DNA from: Halovivax asiaticus JCM 14624
Lineage (GTDB): Archaea > Halobacteriota > Halobacteria > Halobacteriales > Natrialbaceae
Length of the DNA: 64,000 bases
Assembly (NCBI RefSeq): GCF_000337515.1
Contig: NZ_AOIQ01000014.1
Coordinates: forward strand, 232,903 to 296,902
Direction of reading: 5' to 3'
A program made the translations under genes and the position numbers. The notes beneath the pieces are model-generated. The model had not been told where the DNA came from. It did no database searches and saw only the letters and a list, made by a program, of their open reading frames with translations. Shown one piece after another: positions 37,141 through 46,150 of this stretch. Position 1 is the first letter of the stretch, and each line of letters opens with the position of its first letter.

Positions 37141-37953
37141 TTAGTGTCGATCGGCTTGTAAAGCCGTATCCGAAGGATGGTAGTGTTCTCTCCGGTGGCA
37201 GTTCGCACAGAGGATAACGCACTTTTTCATCTCACGGCGTACCTCTCCCTTTGGCCTGTTGTTGGCAACGAGTTGCGAAACACTCATCGATTTGTCCTCA
37301 CCCGTGTGATGGTAATCGAGGCACGCCGCCCGCTCTTCACTGCAGCGGGTACAGCCGCCGCTCTTCCGTTTTTGCGTCACTTTCCACCGTCGGAGGTCGC
37401 ACGACGGTTCCTGATGATGTAGCAGTCGGTGGCAATTTGCACAGAGGACGTCGCACTTCGCAATCTCCTCACGAAGTGCGTCTTTTCCGTACCCGTACGT
37501 AACCATCTCCCCCACGTTCATCCGCTTCGATTCGTCTTTTCGATGGTGAAAATCGAGACACCCGGGATCGTTCATGCCACACCGGGTACAGCCTCGCTGC
37601 TGGCGTTGGTCTCTGACCCATTCTCGTAAACGGGTTCGTCGACGCAATGTCCGTTTCGTGTTCCACTCTCGATTTCGATAATGCCACCGCTGATCGACTG
37701 ACAACGAGGACCAGTCACGATCGTCAGGAAGGTCAATATCGTCCGGTTTTGGACTGACCCTGGGACCGCGAGAGTAATACGTTTCGAGATTCGCCTTCAC
37801 CTTTGCCTCGTTCCAGCTACCAATAGTCCGGATGATCGTTGCCGACGCCGGAGTGAATCCCAACGCTTCGTACTGCGCTTTCGTCGGCGACTGGCCAAGT
37901 TCCGCGGCAGCGCGCTGGAGGGCGTCGATGCACTCGGAGACCGTCGTTGACAT
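37141..37953 (-). CDS. Double-HNH endonuclease-like protein beside tRNA-Gln
   Basis: The 270-residue product has an N-terminal homing-endonuclease-associated repeat (AAAELGQSPTKAQYEALGF, TIIRTIGSWNEAKVKA). Two tandem zinc/HNH modules follow. Each has GCTRC, then CLDFHH or CLDYHH, and then CANCHR at its end. The duplication inside one chain is unusual. The start ATG at 37953 is preferred to the one at 37962 because a TATA-like run (taataaataa on the plus strand, 37972-37983) is about 25 bases upstream. It ends 60 bases from the tRNA, a classic insertion site. It is less acidic than its neighbours and may be mobile. Confidence 0.85.
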   Translation of the reverse strand: MSTTVSECIDALQRAAAELGQSPTKAQYEALGFTPASATIIRTIGSWNEAKVKANLETYYSRGPRVSPKPDDIDLPDDRDWSSLSVDQRWHYRNREWNTKRTLRRRTRLREWVRDQRQQRGCTRCGMNDPGCLDFHHRKDESKRMNVGEMVTYGYGKDALREEIAKCDVLCANCHRLLHHQEPSCDLRRWKVTQKRKSGGCTRCSEERAACLDYHHTGEDKSMSVSQLVANNRPKGEVRREMKKCVILCANCHRREHYHPSDTALQADRH

Positions 37954-38090
37954 CGTAACCATCTTACACGGAATAAATAATAGTCGCTACGCGTACGCTT
38001 CCGAAATTTCCGATTTCTCCGCGCCGATCGACGAGTGGGCGCCAGTTGGCAATCGACACCAACTTACCCGCTTCCAGTGCATGCACGCGT

Positions 38091-38693
38091 ATGTACGTCG
38101 GACGCTTCGTTGTCGTCGGTCCCGAAACGGCTGCCTATCGCGTGTCGTCGCGCTCGTTCCCGAATCGCCATATCACGGATCGGAGCGACGAGGATACCAC
38201 CCTGACCGTCGGGCCGACGCCCGACGCGCCGGAGACGGACAATCCGTACGTAGCCTACAACTGCCTGCGCACGGTGGAGACACCGCGTGGCGAGGCGGCA
38301 GCGATCGGCAACGGCTCGCACGTCGATCCGATCGCCGAAAAGCTCGAACTGGGCTACCCCGCTCGCGACGCGCTGGCGACGGCGCTGCTGGCGCTCGACT
38401 TCGAGAAGGACGACTACGATACCCCGCGAATCGCGGGGGTGCTCGACGGCGACGGCGAGGCCACCATCGCGACCGTCCGTCGCGAGGCCCTCCTCGTCGA
38501 GCGTGTCGACGAACCCACGCTGGTCGCCACCTACGAACGGGACACGCCGGCCGCGTTCGAGTTCGACGCGACGGACGCCGAGACGGCCGCGACGGTCGCG
38601 TACGACCTCGACTTCGAACACGCCGTCTGCGCCGCGGGTGTGACGCGGGACGGCGACGGGTTCACGACCGCGATCGAGAACGGTCGAGACTGA
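38091..38693 (+). CDS. purO: Archaeal IMP cyclohydrolase
   Basis: PurO closes the purine ring of FAICAR to give IMP in archaea. The 200-residue product from [12 protein letters not shown] carries [11 protein letters not shown] near the start and [12 protein letters not shown] and [21 protein letters not shown], as in the archaeal family. The start was chosen over an upstream one because the family begins with MY(V/I)GRF. Confidence 0.93.
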   Translation: MYVGRFVVVGPETAAYRVSSRSFPNRHITDRSDEDTTLTVGPTPDAPETDNPYVAYNCLRTVETPRGEAAAIGNGSHVDPIAEKLELGYPARDALATALLALDFEKDDYDTPRIAGVLDGDGEATIATVRREALLVERVDEPTLVATYERDTPAAFEFDATDAETAATVAYDLDFEHAVCAAGVTRDGDGFTTAIENGRD

Positions 38694-38795
38694 CGGCGAC
38701 ACCGGTCGGACGCCGCTATCGCGCGACATCGCGTCGACCTCGACCGCCGTCGCGGGCAAAAACACACATACGGCTGGCACCCCTCCGCTCAGGCA

Positions 38796-39455
38796 ATGCA
38801 GATCGGTCTCATCTCCGATGTTCACGGCAACCGGGTCGCGCTGGAGGCGGTACTCGCGGATCTCCCGGCTGTGGATGCGCTCGTCTGCGCCGGCGACGTC
38901 GTCGGCTACAATCCCTGGCCTGGCGACTGCGTCGACGCGTTGTGCGAGCGCGACGTTCCGACCGTGATGGGTAACCACGATCGGGCCGTCGTCACGGAAA
39001 CAGGATTTCAGTTCAACGACATGGCCGCTGCCGGTGTCGAGCACGCACTCACGGTTCTCGACGAGGACCAGCGCGAGTGGCTCGCGTCGCTCCCGGACGA
39101 ACGAACGCTGTTCGACGGCCGACTGAAAATCGTCCACGGCCATCCCGACGATCCGGATCGCTACACCTACCCCGAGGAGTTTTCGTCGGGGATGCTAACG
39201 GACGAGGACGTCCTCGTCATGGGACACACGCACGTCCAGCACGCCGAGCGGTTCGCAGACGGAATCGTCGTCAACCCGGGGAGTGTCGGCCAGCCCCGCG
39301 ACCGCGATCCGCGAGCGGCCTATGCCATCTGTGATCTCGACGCGATGACCGTCGAGACCCACCGGGTCGAGTACGACATCGAACGCGTCCAGGACGGCGT
39401 CACGGAGGCCGGCCTCCCCACCCGAATCGGATCGCGACTCGCTCGCGGCGAGTAG
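38796..39455 (+). CDS. YfcE-like metallophosphoesterase
   Basis: The 219-residue product has the calcineurin-like metal motifs in order: ISDVHGN, GDVVGYNPWPGD, GNHD, VHGHP and GHTHVQ. These enzymes are phosphodiesterases, often acting on cyclic nucleotides or other small esters. It lies 103 bases after purO on the same strand. The true substrate is unknown. Confidence 0.9.
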   Translation: MQIGLISDVHGNRVALEAVLADLPAVDALVCAGDVVGYNPWPGDCVDALCERDVPTVMGNHDRAVVTETGFQFNDMAAAGVEHALTVLDEDQREWLASLPDERTLFDGRLKIVHGHPDDPDRYTYPEEFSSGMLTDEDVLVMGHTHVQHAERFADGIVVNPGSVGQPRDRDPRAAYAICDLDAMTVETHRVEYDIERVQDGVTEAGLPTRIGSRLARGE

Positions 39456-39546
39456 CGGTTCGGCGTGGTCGACGGCGGTCGCACATTCTCGCCTGGGTGA
39501 ACGTGACCGAACGGCTATCACGGGTGACGTGGTAGGACGTGGCTGG

Positions 39547-39900
39547 ATGACCCCCAAACAGCTACTCACCGGCAACCCCCGCCGCACGAGCCTCGTCTAC
39601 CTCGCCATCGGCGGCGTCTCGCTCGTCAAGGCCATCGCTCTCAGGGACGATTCGACGCGCTTCCGCCACGAACTCAGAGACGCCGCGCTCTTCATCGGTG
39701 TCGGCCTCGTCCTCCGTCGCTACGCCACGATGCGTGACCAGCGCCGCGAGGAACTGGAATCGATGGTTCCCGACTGGATCAGCGGCGAAAGTACCGAGGG
39801 CCCGGCTATTCCCGCAGTCGTGCAGGAGTACCTCGGCGGTCGAGAGGAATCGTCCACGCAGTCGGTGACCGACCGCGCACGGACGGTCGTCAGCAGGTAA
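39547..39900 (+). CDS. Small membrane-associated protein
   Basis: The 117-residue product from MTPKQLLTGNPRRTSLVYL has two short hydrophobic segments (VYLAIGGVSLVKAIAL and AALFIGVGLVLRRYA) and a charged C-terminus (MRDQRREELESMVPDW). Codon bias is haloarchaeal. No family is recognised; it may be a haloarchaea-only protein. Confidence 0.6.
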   Translation: MTPKQLLTGNPRRTSLVYLAIGGVSLVKAIALRDDSTRFRHELRDAALFIGVGLVLRRYATMRDQRREELESMVPDWISGESTEGPAIPAVVQEYLGGREESSTQSVTDRARTVVSR

Positions 39901-40041
39901 GCGGTGTTTCGCCGCGCGACGCCAGTACCGCTCGTCGCCGTTCGAAGCCCGACTGGAGCGCAAACTGTTCTCCTGGCCGTTCGAACAGAATGCTACCGTC
40001 CGTACCCTTGACTCGTGCACCGAGCAGTGTGAAAGCGCAAC

Positions 40042-40686
40042 TCAGGAGACCCACTCGAACACCGACGAAGCGAGTTCGGTCTCCCGTTCGGTTGCTGCGT
40101 CAGCGTCGGTCTGTGTGGGATCCGGTCGATTCCCGGCTCGTCGCCACGTCGCCGGTCCCGCGCCTGGGCCGTCGGCGGTTGGAGGGGTGGCCGCCGGCCC
40201 GAACGATTCGTTCGAAACCCGGGTCGCCGCCGGCTCGGGTCCGACGAGGACGGGTTCGTGGTCCGTCGACGCCTCCTGAGTGTCGTCGAGTCCGAGGAAC
40301 TCCCCGAGGCTCTCGCCGTCTCCCGGGAGCACGTCGACCGTCACGCCGCCACCGACCGAATCGGCGGTGTATCGCGGGCCGTCTGTGTCGGTATCGGTCT
40401 GTGGAGTCGCCCCGGCGGACGGGTCGGGCTCGGTGGCGGAGTCCGTGGGGTCGTCGCGGGGGCCGTGATCGTCGCTGGTCGAGTCGAGCGTCAGGTCGGC
40501 GAGTTCGGTGAGTCGCTCTACGGCCCCGTCGACGTCACCGTCGAGAACCGGATCAGGGTGTGGATCGTGCTCGCCCGGCCCGTCGACGAGATCCTCGGGG
40601 GAATTGGCGCCGTAGGCGGCGATGATCGCGTCCGGGTCGGCCTCGACGTCTTCGAATAGTTCAGTGACGGGTACGTCGTCGGTCAT
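40042..40686 (-). CDS. Acidic, mostly disordered protein
   Basis: The 214-residue product starts MTDDVPVTELFEDVEADPDAI and contains a short folded-looking piece (IIAAYGANSPEDLVDG) followed by long Asp/Thr/Pro-rich low complexity and a short conserved-looking patch (VTVDVLPGDGESLGEFLG). No catalytic motif or membrane segment is visible. It precedes aspartate kinase on the opposite genomic side, on the same strand. Function is unknown. Confidence 0.6.
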   Translation of the reverse strand: MTDDVPVTELFEDVEADPDAIIAAYGANSPEDLVDGPGEHDPHPDPVLDGDVDGAVERLTELADLTLDSTSDDHGPRDDPTDSATEPDPSAGATPQTDTDTDGPRYTADSVGGGVTVDVLPGDGESLGEFLGLDDTQEASTDHEPVLVGPEPAATRVSNESFGPAATPPTADGPGAGPATWRRAGNRPDPTQTDADAATERETELASSVFEWVS

Positions 40687-40787
40687 ATCCGACGAGCCAC
40701 CGAATACCCGCTTCGTTACGCGCCGATTACCGTGATTCGTTCGACGGCGGACCGTGACGAAAGGCGGGCAACGTGACGTTTCCGCGT

Positions 40788-41966
40788 TCAGAACAGATCC
40801 TGGACGAGTTCGAGACTGCGTTCGCGATCCGACCAGGCGACGACGATGGCAACGCTGGTGGCCGACGTGACGAGGTCGTGAATCTGGATGCGCTCCTCGG
40901 CGAAGGGGTCGACGATCTCGTGGATGACTCCCGGCTGTGTCGGAAGTTCGCCACCCGTGAGGCGGATGATGGCGAGCGGCTCGTCCACCGTGACGGACGC
41001 GACCTCCGGCCGTTCGATGACCTGCTGGTGGAGGATGTTCTCCGCTCGCCCGGCCTCCTCGGCGTCCACGTACAGGGTGATGCTGTCGAGGCCGCTCGCA
41101 GCGACGTCGATGTTGATGCCGGCGTCGCCGAGCGCACCCGCGAGCGATTGAAAGACGCCGGATTCGTTGCGAATGGACCGGCCGGCGACGGTGAGGCAGG
41201 CGAGGGGGCGCTCGCGGAGGTCGATGAGGTTCTCGAAGGTCCCCTCGATCGTCGTGCCGCCGGTCAACAGATCGCCGTGCTGGTAGTGAACGACGCGGAC
41301 GTCGAGGGCCTCGTCCTTGTAGGAAAGGGCCGACGGTGCCACGACCTCGGCACCGCGAAACGAGAGGTTTCGAAGTTCGTCGACGGAGATTTCGCCGACG
41401 TTACGTGCCCCCTCGACGGCGTGTGGGTCGCCCGTCATGACGCCCTCGACGTCGGTCACGATGACGACCTCGTCCGCGTCCATGTACGACCCGAGCATGA
41501 CGGCAGTCGTGTCCGAGCCACCTCGCCCGAGCGTGGAGACGGCTCCATCAGGTCCCTCTGCGAGGAACCCAGTGATCACCGGGACCGTCTCGTCGAGCGT
41601 CGAGACGAGCGCTTCGGTCCGTTCTCGCGTGGCCGAGACGTCGACCTCGCCGTACTCGTCGGTCACGACCGGCCACTCGGGATCGCCGGGTTCGACGAAC
41701 GTCGCATCGACGCCCCGTGCCGTCAGTGCCGCTTTCACCATCCGGACTGACGTTCGTTCGCCCATGCTGACGATCTCCGCACGGTCGGCGTCCGACGCCT
41801 CGAACGTGATGTCGTCGATGAGGTCGTCGGTCGTCGATCCCATGGCACTCGCGACGACGGCGATCTCGTGGCCGTTGGCGACTGCCGCCTCGATCGAGTC
41901 GGCCGCTCTGGCTATCCGATCACCGCTGCCGAGACTCGTCCCGCCGAACTTGGCTACGACGCGCAC
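40788..41966 (-). CDS. lysC: Aspartate kinase
   Basis: This enzyme phosphorylates aspartate in the first step of the Thr/Met/Lys branch. The 392-residue product has KFGGTSLGSG, SMGERTSVRM, GFLAEGPDGAVSTLGRGGSDTTA, and two ACT domains at the C-terminus (VFQSLAGALGDAGINIDV). The family start is (M/V)RVVAKFGG, which here gives a GTG at 41964-41966. Upstream ATGs would add a non-coding-like extension. Confidence 0.93.
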   Translation of the reverse strand: MRVVAKFGGTSLGSGDRIARAADSIEAAVANGHEIAVVASAMGSTTDDLIDDITFEASDADRAEIVSMGERTSVRMVKAALTARGVDATFVEPGDPEWPVVTDEYGEVDVSATRERTEALVSTLDETVPVITGFLAEGPDGAVSTLGRGGSDTTAVMLGSYMDADEVVIVTDVEGVMTGDPHAVEGARNVGEISVDELRNLSFRGAEVVAPSALSYKDEALDVRVVHYQHGDLLTGGTTIEGTFENLIDLRERPLACLTVAGRSIRNESGVFQSLAGALGDAGINIDVAASGLDSITLYVDAEEAGRAENILHQQVIERPEVASVTVDEPLAIIRLTGGELPTQPGVIHEIVDPFAEERIQIHDLVTSATSVAIVVAWSDRERSLELVQDLF

Positions 41967-42211
41967 GAAACCACCCCGATAGCCGTCCGATCCAACCCGT
42001 TCGAGACCCGGTTCGACATGGCTGCCAGTTTGGGAAGACTGGTGATAACCCTGTCCCTCGGACGGAATTTTACCCACTCCCGGAGAGCGCCACCGACGAG
42101 CAGCGGACGGCCGCGTTGTGCCCCCTCGCCCTCGGGCAACAGCGCACGTTCGACGGGCCGGTCGGGTTCGAGAGGGACATCTTTCAGGCTGGCTTCCGTA
42201 GAGGTCGGCAA

Positions 42212-42697
42212 ATGAACGTCCGAGACGCCAGAGAAGCCGACGCGGCGGCCCTCGCCGGGCTCGCAGACGCCCCGACGGACGTCCTCAGGTCCCAGCTCCA
42301 CACCCGGACCGTTCGCGTCGCTGTACCGTCGACCGACGATCGACCGGCGCCGTCCGGCGGAGACACCCCGTCAGGGGACGAATCGGCGACGGACGCCCGG
42401 CCCGGGGCTGACGAGGAAACCGACATCCTCGGCTTCGTCAGTTTCGACGCCGACGCCGACACCGTCTTCGTGACGAACGTGCGCGGATCGGATCAGGCCT
42501 GTCGGCGCCTCCTGGAGGAGCCGATCTCGTTCGCGCGGGCAGAATCGATGCCGGTCGAAGCCGTCGTCCCGATCGGAAACGAGCGCCAGCGCGAGCGGCT
42601 CGAGGCCGGCGGCTTCGAAGACGTCGGAGCGGGGCCGCCGTTCGAGGGCGAACCGACGCGACGGTTTCGCCTGGACGACACGGCAGACTCCACCTGA
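42212..42697 (+). CDS. GNAT-like acetyltransferase
   Basis: The 161-residue product from MNVRDAREADAAALAGLAD has the GNAT N-terminus. A Pro/Asp-rich insertion is followed by ILGFVSFDADADTVFV, the acetyl-CoA loop region VRGSDQACRRLLEEPI, and RLEAGGFEDVG. It lies divergent from lysC and upstream of the orc1 region. The substrate is unknown. Confidence 0.75.
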   Translation: MNVRDAREADAAALAGLADAPTDVLRSQLHTRTVRVAVPSTDDRPAPSGGDTPSGDESATDARPGADEETDILGFVSFDADADTVFVTNVRGSDQACRRLLEEPISFARAESMPVEAVVPIGNERQRERLEAGGFEDVGAGPPFEGEPTRRFRLDDTADST

Positions 42698-42810
42698 AAC
42701 CCTTCCACAGGATACGGTTCCGCGAGCGATGGTATTCACCTATTCCGTATCGGCCGTGTACTGAACGTCGTTGCGTTCGATCACGGTCGGTGACTGGTTT
42801 CGAGAAGGAT

Positions 42811-42824
42811 AGATTTAATAGGCA
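42811..42824 (+). promoter_or_regulatory. Candidate TATA region of orc1
   Basis: atagatttaatag is the strongest TATA-like run in the 272-base orc1 upstream region. It predicts a leader of about 120 bases containing the ORB box. A second weaker run (aaaattagg) lies near 42879. Confidence 0.35.
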
Positions 42825-42933
42825 GGTCTTCATCTGGTTCGTCTGCATCAACTGGACCTTCGAGGGTATCTCAGAATACCAAAATTAGGTCCACAGGACG
42901 TTTGTCCTGCAATTTCGACGAATGCGGCGGATC

Positions 42934-42958
42934 ATCTCCAGTTGAAACAAAGGGGGGC
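42934..42958 (+). promoter_or_regulatory. ORB box in the orc1 promoter
   Basis: CCAGTTGAAACAAAGGGG with extra G residues is a near-perfect haloarchaeal/Sulfolobus-type origin recognition box. It ends about 12 bases before the orc1 ATG, so Orc1 bound here could repress its own gene. Confidence 0.8.
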
Positions 42959-42969
42959 ACGTACGACGG

Positions 42970-44736
42970 ATGGCTGACGACAACTCGCACACGAACGACA
43001 CCGACGGAATCGGCTCCACACCGGGCTTTCGAACCGCGCCCGAGGAGCGATCGCTCGGGGACGACGAGTCGAATCAGGGACTCTTCGACGATCTCCTCAG
43101 TGGCGAACCGATCTTCGAGAACAAGGAAGTCCTTCGCCCGTCGTACACGCCACACGAACTGCCCCACCGATCCGACCAGATCAACAAGATGGCGACGATC
43201 CTCGTCTCCGCCTTGCGCGGGGAAACCCCGTCCAACATCCTGATCTACGGCAAGACGGGAACGGGGAAGACGGCGAGTGCGAAATTCGTCAGCCAGGAGT
43301 TAGAACAGACCTCGTCGAAGTACAGCGTCCCCTGTGAGGTCGAGTACATCAACTGCGAGGTGACCGACACCCAGTACCGCGTTCTCGCCCAGCTCGCGAA
43401 CAAGTTCATCGAGAAGAACCACGAGTGGATCGACGACCGACTCGACGAACTGACGGATCTCCAGGACCGTGCCGAATCGATCGACGACGACTGGAGTGGG
43501 ACGGACGCCACGAAGTCGTCGACGACCGAAGCCGACGAACACCAGTCGTCGCAGTCGACGGCGGACGAAACGGGCGATAACGGCGCTGAATCTCCACCTG
43601 AAACGGACGGGGTCGATGGGACCGACGAAGCGCCGTCCACAACGGCAAATCCCGAGTCAGAACCGACGGTTCAATTCCAGGACGAGTCAGTCGTTTCGAG
43701 CGACGGAGACGACGATGACGGCGGTGTTGCAGCCGAAGCGACGGGGGTCGACGAAGTACCACCCACGCACCCGCTCGCGGACACGCCCTTCGACTCGATC
43801 GACGCCGTCACCGAACGCATCGAGGAGCTCGAGGACGACCGCGACTCGTTCGAAGAAGTGCCGATGACCGGGTGGCCGACCGACCGGGTGTACAGCGTCT
43901 TCTTCGACGCCGTCGACTACTCCGAACGCGTGGTCGTGATCATGTTAGACGAGATCGACAAGCTCGTCGAGAAGAGCGGCGACGATACGCTCTACAACCT
44001 CTCGCGGATGAACTCGGAACTCGAGAACTCGCGCGTCTCGATCATGGGTATCAGTAACGACCTGAAGTTCACCGACTTCCTCGATCCGCGCGTGAAGTCC
44101 TCACTCGGTGAGGAGGAGATCGTCTTCCCACCGTACGACGCGAATCAGCTCCGGGACATTCTCCAGCATCGGTCCGACGTCGCGTTCAAAGGCGACGCCC
44201 TCTCACCCGACGTGATTCCACTCTGTGCGGCGTTCGCCGCGCAGGAACATGGGGACGCCCGTCGCGCGCTCGACTTGCTCCGGACGGCCGGGGAACTCGC
44301 CGAACGATCCCAGACGGACACCATCGTCGAGGATCACGTTCGCCAGGCCCAGGACAAGATCGAACTGGATCGCGTCGTCGAGGTCGTCAGGACCCTCCCG
44401 ACGCAGAGCAAACTCGTCCTCTTTTCGATCATCATGCTCGAGCAGAACGGCGTCCACAGCATCAACACCGGCGAGGTGTACAACATCTACAAACGGCTCT
44501 GTCAGGAACTCGATACGGACGTCCTCACGCAGCGTCGCGTCACCGACCTCATCAGCGAACTCGACATGCTGGGAATCGTCAACGCCGTCGTCGTCTCGAA
44601 GGGCCGATACGGCCGGACGAAAGAGATCAGCCTCTCCGTTCCACTCGAAGAGACGGAAGTAGTCCTCCGATCCGATTCCCGACTCTCCGACATCGACGAC
44701 GTCCAACCCTTCGTACAGGCCCGTTTCGACAACTGA
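42970..44736 (+). CDS. orc1: Orc1/Cdc6 replication initiator
   Basis: Orc1/Cdc6 binds origin recognition boxes and loads the MCM helicase. The 588-residue product has a Walker A GKTGTGKT at residues 94-101, Walker B VVIMLDEID with Asp327/Glu328, sensor-like MGISNDLKFTDFLDPRVKSS and the C-terminal winged helix (LVLFSIIMLEQNG, TQRRVTDLISELDMLGI). A large acidic low-complexity insertion (about residues 165-270) separates Walker A from Walker B. It contains an ORB at DNA level (43592-43613). Neighbours sec11, DP1 and oapABC mark this as the oriC1-linked initiator. Confidence 0.96.
   Translation: MADDNSHTNDTDGIGSTPGFRTAPEERSLGDDESNQGLFDDLLSGEPIFENKEVLRPSYTPHELPHRSDQINKMATILVSALRGETPSNILIYGKTGTGKTASAKFVSQELEQTSSKYSVPCEVEYINCEVTDTQYRVLAQLANKFIEKNHEWIDDRLDELTDLQDRAESIDDDWSGTDATKSSTTEADEHQSSQSTADETGDNGAESPPETDGVDGTDEAPSTTANPESEPTVQFQDESVVSSDGDDDDGGVAAEATGVDEVPPTHPLADTPFDSIDAVTERIEELEDDRDSFEEVPMTGWPTDRVYSVFFDAVDYSERVVVIMLDEIDKLVEKSGDDTLYNLSRMNSELENSRVSIMGISNDLKFTDFLDPRVKSSLGEEEIVFPPYDANQLRDILQHRSDVAFKGDALSPDVIPLCAAFAAQEHGDARRALDLLRTAGELAERSQTDTIVEDHVRQAQDKIELDRVVEVVRTLPTQSKLVLFSIIMLEQNGVHSINTGEVYNIYKRLCQELDTDVLTQRRVTDLISELDMLGIVNAVVVSKGRYGRTKEISLSVPLEETEVVLRSDSRLSDIDDVQPFVQARFDN
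43592..43613 (+). promoter_or_regulatory. ORB-like box inside orc1 coding sequence
   Basis: CCACCTGAAACGGACGGGG matches the box pattern. It lies in the region coding for the acidic linker, where protein constraint is low. Confidence 0.5.
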
Positions 44737-44794
44737 TCGCGACCAGGCTGTGTCTCCGGAATCCGTTCGATCGGCAGTCTGCCGACCGACACGA

Positions 44795-44815
44795 GCCCCC
44801 TCCTTCGAGTGGAAT
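44795..44815 (-). promoter_or_regulatory. ORB-like box between orc1 and sec11 (weaker)
   Basis: The minus strand reads TTCCACTCGAAGGAGGGGG. The spacing between GAA and the G-run is two bases short of the best boxes. It lies in the 275-base gap of the convergent orc1 and sec11 genes. Confidence 0.45.
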
Positions 44816-45011
44816 CGGCCAGTTTCTGCCCAGTCAGCCGCGTGTCCACCGAGCATCGGGACGCGCGATTCACGATGTCGAAACCGAGATGAAAAAAACG
44901 GGATCGGCTTCGACCGTCCGTATCGGGCGGATCGAACGTCCACATCGGACGGACAAATCTGACTCTCCGTCCGACGAAGCCCCCAACCGACGAAACCGCG
45001 ACTACGACCGG

Positions 45012-46004
45012 TTACGTCACGCGCCGCGAGAGGACCAGTCCACCGCCGAGGGCGGCGATTGGTGCTGCCTCTTCGGGCGGGATGCCGTTCCCGAGGACGT
45101 CGTCGACGGCGAGACGGATCTGGCCGAGCCACGGGATTCGATACGCGGCCTTCCCTTCGATCCACTCGGGTTTGACGACCTGCGACGGATCAGCACCGTA
45201 GCTCGGATGCTGGTCGTAGCCTCCGTTCGCGTCGCCCTTGGTGATGAACCCGTCGTACGGAGCGGGACAGGTGGCAAGCTCGTTACATGACGCCCCGCCG
45301 AGCGCGTTAGCGTCGGCCTTCGTCTCGGTCCACCGTTCGTCTTTCTCGACCCAGAACATCGCGCGGTGAATCACCGGCGTCTCGAACTCCGATCCGCCGG
45401 GACGGAAGATGATGACGTCACCCGGATTTCCGAATTTGTCGTGGCCGGTCTCGCTCCCGACCGCGCGGGTCACGATTCCCGTCTCGCCGATCGCCCCGTC
45501 GCCGACGAAGCGGTCGTCCTCGACGACGAAGATCATGTCGCCACGCTCCATGTTCGGCTCCATGCTCCCGCTTTCGACGGCGACCATCGGCGGCCAGACG
45601 CCACTGACGCCGAACAGGATGAGCGCGATCAGCATGACGAACCCGACACTCGAGGCGATATCCCGGACGTAGACGACGGCGCCGGAATCCGCTTTGAGGA
45701 ACCAGCGAAGGATCCCGTCGTCTTCGATGGAGACCGGCCGGTCACCACGGGCGCTCGGCCGATCTTCGTCGGCACTCGACCCGCCTGATTCGCTCGAATA
45801 CTCACGGGCACCCGATCCACCGAGCTCACGTGACTCCGCGTCGTCGCCGCCCGACGACTTCGCCGTCTCCGAGCCTCGCGGGTGTCGATGTGACGGATCG
45901 GACGCCCGTTCCGATTCGGTCGACGGCCTAGGAGCGGGTCCATCGCCTCGGTCGCCGGTACGATCCGACTCGTCCGGTGGTGAGTCGGACCCCCTGTCGG
46001 TCAT
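45012..46004 (-). CDS. sec11: Archaeal signal peptidase I
   Basis: This S26-family protease cuts Sec signal peptides at the membrane. The start MTDRGSDSPPDES is chosen at 46004. A long Ser/Asp/Glu-rich cytosolic head precedes a membrane helix (VGFVMLIALILFGVSG). The catalytic Ser is in VESGSMEPNMERGD, and the His of the Ser-His-Asp type is in TPVIHRAMFWV. GFITKGDAN holds the likely Asp. It has a second hydrophobic segment near the C-terminus. Its place between orc1 and DP1 is the known haloarchaeal order. Confidence 0.93.
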   Translation of the reverse strand: MTDRGSDSPPDESDRTGDRGDGPAPRPSTESERASDPSHRHPRGSETAKSSGGDDAESRELGGSGAREYSSESGGSSADEDRPSARGDRPVSIEDDGILRWFLKADSGAVVYVRDIASSVGFVMLIALILFGVSGVWPPMVAVESGSMEPNMERGDMIFVVEDDRFVGDGAIGETGIVTRAVGSETGHDKFGNPGDVIIFRPGGSEFETPVIHRAMFWVEKDERWTETKADANALGGASCNELATCPAPYDGFITKGDANGGYDQHPSYGADPSQVVKPEWIEGKAAYRIPWLGQIRLAVDDVLGNGIPPEEAAPIAALGGGLVLSRRVT

Positions 46005-46150
46005 TACAGCCCCGTTCACGCGGGTAGAAAATCAACCTTCTGCTCCCGCAGGTGATTCGGTGCTGCCCAGTGGGCAACCCATCCCCAGGTGAAAATCAGT
46101 CTCCGAGTGAGAGTCAATACGTTTTTGGGCGCGGTCGCGAATTCCGTGCT

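Noticed and set aside
42688-42706. ORB at the end of the GNAT gene (ccacctgaaacccttcc)
   Set aside because: The left half fits, but it is followed by C and T rather than G.
46081-46106. ORB at the DP1 upstream region (ccccaggtgaaaatcag)
   Set aside because: It has the left half but no G-run.
46052-46150. ATG start of DP1 at 46052
   Set aside because: The added 33 residues are not family-like, and the GTG at 46151 gives the conserved N-terminus with a TATA-like run about 30 bases upstream.
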